This document shows positions 56,801 through 64,000 of a stretch of 64,000 nucleotides of DNA, in pieces (the first letter of the stretch is position 1; every line of letters starts with the position of its first letter). The stretch lies in contig CP136069.1 in NCBI GenBank assembly GCA_032622095.1, positions 69,089,319-69,153,318 of the forward strand. The letters run 5' to 3'. This DNA comes from Siphonodentalium dalli (taxonomy: Eukaryota > Mollusca > Scaphopoda > Gadilida > Siphonodentaliidae). Below the pieces are notes generated by a model, which had not been told where the DNA came from, made no database searches, and saw nothing but the letters and a program-made list of their open reading frames with translations. The position numbers and the translations under genes are program-made.

Positions 56801-57323
56801 GGGGGCATTATAGTTTGTCGGAAAATCAGAAAGAGATGTCAACAATAAAAAATTAACGGTGAAAAAGCAAGGAATCTTCTAATTTTTACGTAAATTGTAA
56901 AAATATAAGAAATCCTTGCATTTCAATGAGGTGGCAGTGATCAGACAGCCTAGCGAGTGGCTTGAACTCTACATTGAAAATTTCATTTCGATTATCTTGT
57001 GGATTGACGTCACTGTTGCGCGCGTCAAACGCCTTCTGTGGAGTGTGAAAGTGTCAACCAGGCAGATATTCTAGCCCCCGATCAAGTAAATAATGTCACG
57101 TCCAATAAGGATTCACAAAAAAGGGCGTGTTCAGTGACGCGCATAACATAGATCCCATACGGCGTAGTAGTTTTCCGGAAGGATTTATAGTTTCCTATCA
57201 ATATAATCGTCAAAAGATAATTGATTAGAAACAATCCGGTACGGCGTTTCCGTGTTTATAATAAAATCGAGCGTCATCGTCAAAAATGCTTCAACGCGTG
57301 ATACACCGGTTACAACTAGAATT

Positions 57324-57395
57324 TCATGACGGAAAGCGCTGGTGCAGCATTAAAGATTATGTGCCAATGCACTCTTAAATATATGCGAGGCTCCC
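57324..57395 (+). mobile_element. TTAA palindrome family, copy VII (fragment)
   Basis: CATGACGGAAAGCGCTGGTG, CAGCATTAAAGAT and GTGCCAATGCACTCTTAAAT then ATGCGAGGCTCCC match the left half of the 58870 copy. The right half is absent. Confidence 0.7.
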
Positions 57396-57731
57396 GTATT
57401 AGAATAGATGGCACTGTGCACGGCAAAGCTCAACTCATCTACATTGAGCTGATATATAAGGCAGGATGTCGTAACAGATTTTCTTGAAATTAACACGAAA
57501 ACATGTCAATAGAGGTGCTCATGTATTGGGTTTCCCCCAATTTTGAACACCAATATGCAACGCTCTTCAATCCTCCAAACGAACTGACGGTGTTCATTAA
57601 CCCTTACTATACTAAATCGATTTGTCCGTTCACTCAAAAAAGTATACACTGGAGTGGTGTATTGTTAATCTGGAGGGTTTTGAGAGAAAATAAGCGGATG
57701 AAAACATGCAGACAATAAGTAATAACTTTAA

Positions 57732-58168
57732 AGGCCCACTTAATTTTCGAACCACCAGATCACATTATATACAATATATTCCATATTATATACCATTTGA
57801 AAGAGGAAGCTCCAAAATATTGTATTATCAACTGATCCGGTGGAATAAACTGGGAACATATTGTTTGTGTCGAGGTACTGAGGTGTTCTGTGATTAATTT
57901 TGATCCAGACTGTACTATAAAGTCTATTATTCTCAACGGAAGGGGAATAACTCTATCACTTAGTTTGAATTCTGATGCATTCTGGGTTGACAAGGGGGAA
58001 GTCTTGGAATGAATCTGAGAATCTCTATCACTTGGTGGACACTCCAAGGCCACAGCTGTACCGTATTCTGTTGGAATATATATATTTTTGGTTCCTCTTC
58101 CAAATGGTATATAATATGGGATATGTTGTGTATAATGTAATCTGGTCATTCGAAAATTAAGTGGGCCA
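57732..58168. mobile_element. 437-bp TTAA-target element, GGCCCACTTAATTTTCGAA ends
   Basis: TTAA at 57728-57731 and 58169-58172. TIRs of about 80 bp, starting (A/T)GGCCCACTTAATTTTCGAA and containing ATATTATATACCATTTG and GAAGAGGAA. A truncated relative is at 43963. Frames here span the TIRs on both strands and are not credible genes. Confidence 0.92.
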
Positions 58169-58585
58169 TTAAAACGATAACAAAAATTCTTAATTGAGAG
58201 CGCTCTTTATTATACGCTCAACAATAGATTATAGAAGATCTAACATGTAATAATCTAGCAGTGAAGATATAGAAAATTACACTTTCGTTGTAGGTTTGAC
58301 GTTACGGACGTCTATGACTATTTGAATAACTATCATCGAATTGTAAAATATTAACCATATATAGTAGCATTGGTGTAATTATATTATCAAGTATTTGATT
58401 TGAATGTGACCCAGTTATAATGGGTATTATTTATATGCATGGGAATATAATTTAATTGTGGTGCATTTTGAAATACAGCAGTGATAAATGACAGTAATCG
58501 GCTCTTTCGTGGCTCGAATCATGGTTAAATGAAGCCGAGTTGTCTTTACAAATTATCAATTTACATGTACAGATTTAAAAAGAAA

Positions 58586-58714
58586 ATCTAGTGTTTTTGA
58601 GTGGATACGGAAAGTTATCTCATCCGTGACACCGACAAATGTTTATTAGAAATTAGAAATTTTGTCTCGGTCACGCATGAGATAATTTTCCGTATCCACT
58701 CAAAAACACTAGAT
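58586..58714. repeat. 129-bp foldback hairpin
   Basis: ATCTAGTGTTTTTGAGTGGA at 58586 with TACGGAAA continuing is the exact reverse complement of the right arm ending 58714. Pairing goes on with two mismatches through TTATCTCAT and GTGAC, giving arms of about 45 bp and a loop of roughly 35 nt. Confidence 0.92.
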
Positions 58715-58869
58715 ATCCTCTATCTAATTTCGACTGCGTTTAGGCTACGGAAGTATAGACGCTCTTTATAAGTTGCAATCGTTGTCATTTTTGTTAGGCT
58801 GACAAAAAAAAAAAATGTTGAAGCATCTTCATTTGAAAGTCGACATATGGCCGCCAAACATCCTATTAA

Positions 58870-59120
58870 CCCTTTTATGACGACAGCTGCGCTGGTGCAG
58901 CATTAAAGACCATGTGCCAGTGCATTCTCTTATATGTGCGAGTCTCCCATGGGGAACCTCTCATATATAAGAGAATGTTCTGGCTTACGAGATCAAGTTA
59001 AATAATATTAGGCCAACGCATGCTCTTACATATGCGAGGCGCCCTATTGGAGACACACACATATATAAGAGAATGCACAGGGTTCTCGCAAACATTTAGG
59101 AAGCTCCAGTCATGGAAGGG
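58870..59120. mobile_element. TTAA palindrome family, copy IV (251 bp)
   Basis: TTAA at 58866-58869 and 59121-59124. Tips CCCTTTTATGACGACAGCTG and CCATGGAAGGG-like end. Two hairpin modules (58915-58975 and 59010-59075), each with decayed pairing. The left end includes CTGGTGCAGCATTAAAGACC. Confidence 0.88.
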
Positions 59121-59559
59121 TTAAAAGCTACTTGCTTGGCGGTTTGCACTCCAAAATACATCTAATAATAATTCGCTTTTGAATTTTTCCCGGTATTGAA
59201 ATAGGTCGATAAATACTTGAACTAACTTTCTACGAGCATTATGTGTCCCAGAAAGACGCATTATGCGAATGGTGTCCATTGCCGACACCTAGAGGAACAT
59301 TTATATATATAATGTGTCGTTGCTGTTGGTGACCCCATTAATATTGACAAATACGCCCCTTTCCTGGTCGAAGATGCTCCACTTTTATGCTGAACCCAAC
59401 AATACCACCAGCTGCCGGAAGTTTGTTATCACGTGACTGGAATATTGTTCGCCAAGGATGGCATGTTATCGAGACAACTGTTTTCATTTAAAAACAACTG
59501 TCAGTAAAATGATGATACGTCAATATTATTTCAGTCAATCACTAACTGGCAAATCAGGG

Positions 59560-59960
59560 ACGTTGCGACTTGGGGCGTTGGAGTGTCTCACCCCAAATGT
59601 TCAATAGTTGGAAACTCCCTGCCTGACACAACATTATAGTTGGAAATTTCATACCTAAATTAGGTTGAATTTGTTCCGACAGTTTGATATTCCAACCAGT
59701 ATTTAGAATGCAAATTATTTTTTTTAGACCAAAGGTCAACCTGTTCCCTACTTGGACTGAAATGGCCTTGAGTTGAACATTGCGAACCATGAAGGGTTGT
59801 TATGGTGGCAAGTCGGCAAGCTTGAGATACCAGTTAGAATATTCAAACCCAAGGAATGTGCAATTAGTAATATCTGCTCCAACGGGGGAGGGAGGGGTGA
59901 AATTGGAAATTCCAAGTTGAAAACACCCAACATAAACCCTCTAGCAACGACCCTGTGGTA
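59560..59960. other. short repeated GGAAATTCCAAC words
   Basis: TTGGAAACTCCCTGCC, GTTGGAAATTTCATACC, ATTCCAACCAG and GGAAATTCCAAGTTG occur within 400 bp, echoing words at 28060-28290. No gene. Confidence 0.45.
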
Positions 59961-59967
59961 AATTTAA

Positions 59968-60214
59968 CCCTTTCATGGCGGGAGCTGCTCTGGCGCAACA
60001 TTAAATACCCTGTACCAATGCATTCTCTTATATATGCGAGGCGACCTATGATCATTTGTGTTAATTTTTTCTTACATTTTTCAACAATTATACAAAATAA
60101 TAAAAATTTGTTTGGCCAATGCATTCTCTTATATATGCGAGGCGACCTATGATCGACTCGCATATATAAGAGATCGCATTGGCACAGGATTTTCGCAAAA
60201 CCGTCATGAATGTG
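59968..60214. mobile_element. TTAA palindrome family, copy V (247 bp)
   Basis: TTAA at 59964-59967 and 60215-60218. Tips CCCTTTCATGGCGGGAGCTG and the decayed GTCATGAATGTG. The first hairpin has only one arm; the second (60117-60183) is nearly complete. The spacer TTCTTACATTTTTCAACAAT resembles that of copies I and II. Confidence 0.88.
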
Positions 60215-60849
60215 TTAAATATTGATAAACCTATGTGTATTTGACCGCCGGGAGCCGTCGAAGACATATCTATACCGAGCGAGGTTATGTGCTTATCTTA
60301 GCGACAACGACACATCACTCTTCCTCTGCGCTGTGTCGTTAGGATGTTACAACTGTGAAAATAGCAATTTATGTTTCGAATAGCAGCAGCAGCTTCCTTC
60401 CTACTCATGTACTGAACTCTGACTTAGAATTTTCAAGTTTAACCTTTCAATCAATCAATTGGGGTCAATAGCTATCGAAAAAATATCTTCAATGTACAAA
60501 TGTGTTGAATGTTGAGCGGTCCATCGTTCATTATTCTGGAGTGACAATTAGCAGGAATCAGGTTCATCTACTTCAGTTTGTATTGCAATACGCATCACGT
60601 GATGTGCAATTTGAAGAGAGGGTGTAACCCTACCCCTCTGATTGGGTCTGAATCCTGAATACCAGTTAAGAGAGAGGGTGGATCGACAGTTTCAGTTGAT
60701 AACGCTTGTGGAGGTCAGAAAAACATATAATATATTCCATGGAATACACCAGTTTACTGTCACAATTGTTACATTGTATTGCAGTTATTGTGAATTTTAG
60801 GTAAGAGGGTCAACAAACTCGAATATAGAAAGACATAATTATACACGGG

Positions 60850-61137
60850 GCTTCGACGTAAACAGCATAATCCCAACCGATTTCACTAGCTGGTTTACGT
60901 CGACGTAAAACATCAATATCCCAACCGATTTCACGCTGTCTTACGTCGACTGAAAACAGCATTATCCCAACCGATTTCAATAGCGTGTTACGTCGACGTA
61001 TACACGATGACCCAACCGAGTTCACTAGCTGGTTTACGTCGACGTAAACCATCGTTATCCCAACCGATTTCACGCTGGTTTACATCGACGGAAAACAGCA
61101 TTATCCCAACCGACATCACGCTGGTTTTAGTGCAGCG
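60850..61137 (+). repeat. 46-bp tandem repeat with ACGTCGACGT palindrome
   Basis: Six units; the CCCAACCGA block occurs near 60872, 60920, 60965, 61011, 61059 and 61104, about every 45-47 bp. Between the blocks lies GGTTTACGTCGACGTAAA or a variant, a 10-bp to 18-bp palindrome. Confidence 0.92.
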
Positions 61138-61249
61138 GCCAAATCGAAAAAGAGCTCTAGTTTTCGAGATACCCCTACCCACGGTAGAACAAGTTAAAAC
61201 TAACTTTATTTAAAGGAGAAATATATACTCTTTACGAAAATGATAGTGA

Positions 61250-62575
61250 AAAGTAACAGAATCAGTGGTGGCTATTTTCAAATTGACGATGAACGATACC
61301 CACCAGTGACTTTTCCCAGAAATTAACGATTTTGGTAAAGTGATCCCTGCGGCTATGTCCTAAGCTATTTGCCCACATTGTTGGTGTTAAAATGACTACA
61401 GCATACCATATTTGTACCTGATATGCAAGAAGTGTTGGTTAATTTGGATTTTCGTGCCATTTGGAGCCGAAACATTTATTTTTTATTGAAAAATCACTCT
61501 TTTTCAAAAAAATTATATTTTTCGAACATTATCATTCAAACGTATATGCCAATAATATTGAAATATTTAGGTCATATGGTGTAGTAGTTATCTAACAAGC
61601 ATATAAAGGAAGAAGTTAACAACAATTTTGAACGGTTTGCGAGATATTGGATTTTAGCTACCCCTCCCCCAAACACGTTTTTGGTTGAAAAAAATACATA
61701 TTTTTGATTATGACATTACAAACATTTTTGAATTGATCTGAATGGGACCCAATATGAATCTTGTACTGAAAGTGTTGTCCAGAGATGCCGTTTAATCGAT
61801 TACAGATGTGTTCAGGCTTTCAGACCCCCAGTTATAACAACAACAACAACAATTATTTGATTGATAACAGTTAATTTTGCATGCATTAACATCGATGTTA
61901 AGTACTAAAACCTTTGTTATAAACAACGTGACCAACTATATAACATATGACTCAGTAGTTATCTGGACAACACAAGTAGAAAGAATTTGACAGAAATTGA
62001 AAAATAACGGAATAGGCGGTGGCTATTGTCAAATCGACGATGAGCGATACCCTCCAGTGACTTTTTCCCAGAAATTAACGATTTTGGTAAAGCGAGCCCT
62101 GTGGCTATGTCCTAGCCTATTTGCCTACATCATACCATACGTCTACCTGATATGAAAAAAAGTGTTGGTTAATTTAGATTTTCCTGCCATTTGGAGCCAA
62201 AATATTTATTTTTTTGCTGAAAAATCGCACTTTTTCACAAAAATATTATTTTTCGAACATTATCATTCAAATGGATATTGTTATAGTTCCCAAATATTTA
62301 ATTCTTATGGTGACGCAGTTATCTGCCAAGCATGTGCAGAAAGAAGTTAACAGAAATTTAGAACAATTTGCGAAATAATGGATTTTAGCTACACCTCCCC
62401 CAAACACGTTATTGGTCGAAAAATTACATATTTTTGTTCAGAACTTTACCAAATTTCCCAATTGATCATACTGGGACCCAACATAATTATTTTGCTGAAA
62501 ATTGAGCCCGGGGACATTGCTTAAGTGATTTAAGACGTGTTCAGGCTTCCAGACCCCAATTTACAACAACAACGC
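61250..62575 (+). repeat. ~752-bp tandem duplication
   Basis: 61255-61850 and 62010-62575 match in order: GGTGGCTATT(T/G)TCAAAT, CCCAGAAATTAACGATTTTG, GGCTATGTCCTA, ATTTGGAGCC, TTCGAACATTATCATTCAAA and CCTCCCCCAAACACG. Moderately diverged. No conserved long frame. Confidence 0.85.
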
Positions 62576-62599
62576 ATTTTATTTGCTATTACATACAAT

Positions 62600-62700
62600 A
62601 AGTGTCGCATATCAATCAACCAATCAATAGTTTATTCTCAAAAAACCAATAATGGTATACAGAGATTACAATAATTGGACAGCTGGAGAACCCAGCATGT
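62600..62700 (-). repeat. LINE-like 3' tail (TTGATTGG)n
   Basis: On the minus strand, GAGAATAAACTATTGATTGG followed by TTGATTGATATG looks like a polyadenylation signal next to a short tandem LINE tail. No coding part in this orientation was found. Confidence 0.55.
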
Positions 62701-62710
62701 CCGACGTATA

Positions 62711-62860
62711 GATGCACAAGTACTCCATTCCCGTTTAAGATTGAAATGCAGTAGTTTGAACTATGGCCAATTGAGTAATCACATTAAAACGTCCCCTCTC
62801 TGTCATTGTGGCAAATAGAAAAAGCATATCATTCTTTTTGGAATACAGTGGTTTTTATGT
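62711..62860 (+). pseudogene. LINE RT C-terminal fragment
   Basis: Plus-strand translation from 62711: DAQVLHSRLRLKCSSLNYG, then QLSNHIKTSPLCHCGK and a stop at 62816-62818. In a shifted frame it continues IEKAYHSFWN. The pattern L(H)SRLRL.CSSLN ... SPxCxCG ... ED.YH.F is characteristic of L2/CR1-like LINE C-termini (zinc-ribbon-like cysteines). Only about 45 codons survive, with a stop and a frameshift. Confidence 0.75.
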
Positions 62861-63259
62861 ACAGCAACTCAGTCAGCGCGAAAATATTAAAATAGTTGAC
62901 GGGGTTCAGACATTTATCTCGAAAACAAAGCGATTTCCACAATGCTGTCATTTGTTAAAACTTCGTGAAAAGCATTGAAACCCTGCTGAGCGCGAAATTT
63001 ACCACCTCCAGATCGTCTGCAATCTCACGGCGACGGGCGTATCAATGACGAAAACAACATTATATGTGTAGCATTGCGTCCAATCAGTTCCAACGAAACT
63101 ATGTGTATATCATTGTATCCAATCAGTTCCAACTGGATTACATCCTAATTTCCCCCCATACAATCTCCCTCCCAGATAAATTGTTTACCTCCGGATAGAA
63201 CTACCACATACTTATATATCGCATAGTTTCGGCCACAATATATGTTGATATTGAATTCA

Positions 63260-63930
63260 TAATCCCTTCAGTACATGATCTGTTCAAGACCTCAAATGGG
63301 GTAGGGGTACATACAACGGTGAACATTTGCCAGCCGCTTGTTGTGGAGTGCCACATGATGCAGACTTTCGGGAACCAACACATATGTATATTCTGATAAA
63401 AACTAACATTTGGTCAAGCCCTCAATTAATATTGGGGTCATATCATTTCACCATGTGGTGTCTTCCAAGACTTCAAATAAAGTAGGGGTCCTCAAAATTT
63501 TGCCTTTCTTATATTCCAGTCACTTTTCGTTAAGTGCTCATTCTTTCTGAACCCAAATCCATCTATTTACATTGTTTACGTCCTTGTGCAATTAACTCGC
63601 CATTGTCCATACACGCGGTCAATGATGATATCGTTCCAATCCGTGGTGTGTTCTAGTCTTCAAATTGGGAAGGGGGTAATACAAACATTGAAAAATCGCA
63701 TTATTTATTTTTTTGTCGCTTTTTGTAAAGTGTCCCTGACTGTCGGGTATTAACCCATCTATAACAATTGTGTATTTCTTTATAGAATAGCCATTTGTCC
63801 ATATCGTCGTTTGATCATGAGGGCACATCCATTCAGTTCGTGATAGGTTCAATGGTTTACATGGGGTAGGGGTCCCTTAAAATTCGCCTTCATCGTTTGC
63901 CATCTGCTTTGTGTAAGGTGCCACGGTGTT
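63260..63930 (+). repeat. ~190-bp degenerate tandem repeat, four units
   Basis: The GGGGTAGGGGT-like block recurs near 63298, 63482, 63668 and 63864, each followed by an AAAATT(T/C)GCC-like word and then a TTTGTAAAGTG(T/C) block. No gene; the rest of the window end is unassigned. Confidence 0.7.
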
Positions 63931-64000
63931 CTCGCGAACGGCGGGCTCGCGAGACCATTGCCATTCGGCCACAATCTTGGGTAATATGGATAGCTTATGC

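Noticed and set aside
60850-61137. CRISPR-like array
   Set aside because: Period 46 bp with no unique spacers of equal length; a simple degenerate tandem repeat in a eukaryotic context.
1-64000. tRNA or snRNA genes
   Set aside because: I looked for box B-like GGTTCGANTCC words and paired acceptor stems; no candidate had both.

Overview
This is an AT-rich stretch of animal nuclear DNA that is almost entirely repeats. I found no host gene, tRNA, rRNA or prokaryotic feature that I would defend. The protein-level signal is decayed non-LTR retrotransposon (LINE) coding sequence from at least three groups: L2/CR1/jockey-like, L1/Tx1-like, and an APE-type family with endonuclease plus reverse transcriptase. 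The rest is small non-autonomous DNA transposons with terminal inverted repeats, foldback hairpins, RTE-like short elements, minisatellites and microsatellites. This mix, with RTE-style tails ending in GACAGACAGA and many long-TIR elements, suggests a marine invertebrate such as a mollusc, hemichordate or similar animal. The species cannot be fixed from the sequence.

Layout. 1-1640: 3' part of a LINE. 1898-4430: long inverted-repeat element enclosing a 42-bp minisatellite. 4431-9610: degenerate repeats, including a long-TIR element at 6821-7673. 9611-14730: three-level nest. A MITE-like repeat is split by an L1/Tx1 LINE (15-bp target duplication), which is split in turn by a 3046-bp long-TIR DNA element (near-matching 5-bp duplication). 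14835-16674: nested elements built on GATTCGTCATCTC ends. 18299-22165: minisatellites and RTE-like tail repeats. 22633-31774: three copies of a 451-bp TWA-target MITE plus other TIR elements. 32360-33060: LINE 3' end. 33440-39690: a LINE cluster in both orientations with about 975-bp direct repeats. 43033-60218: dispersed copies of a TTAA-flanked family carrying a perfect palindrome, a second L1/Tx1 LINE (45300-46870), a dimeric satellite (49560-51260), a duplicated segment with an empty/filled site pair, and RTE-like elements (52248-53556). 60850-63930: three tandem arrays and a small LINE fragment.

Nothing here forms a working pathway. The genes present are parasitic and mostly broken. The short elements have no transposase of their own in this window and would depend on enzymes encoded elsewhere. 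The most informative parts are the nested insertions and the empty/filled site, which give relative ages and target-site rules, and the TTAA palindrome family, whose conserved hairpin core occurs inside several different outer ends.
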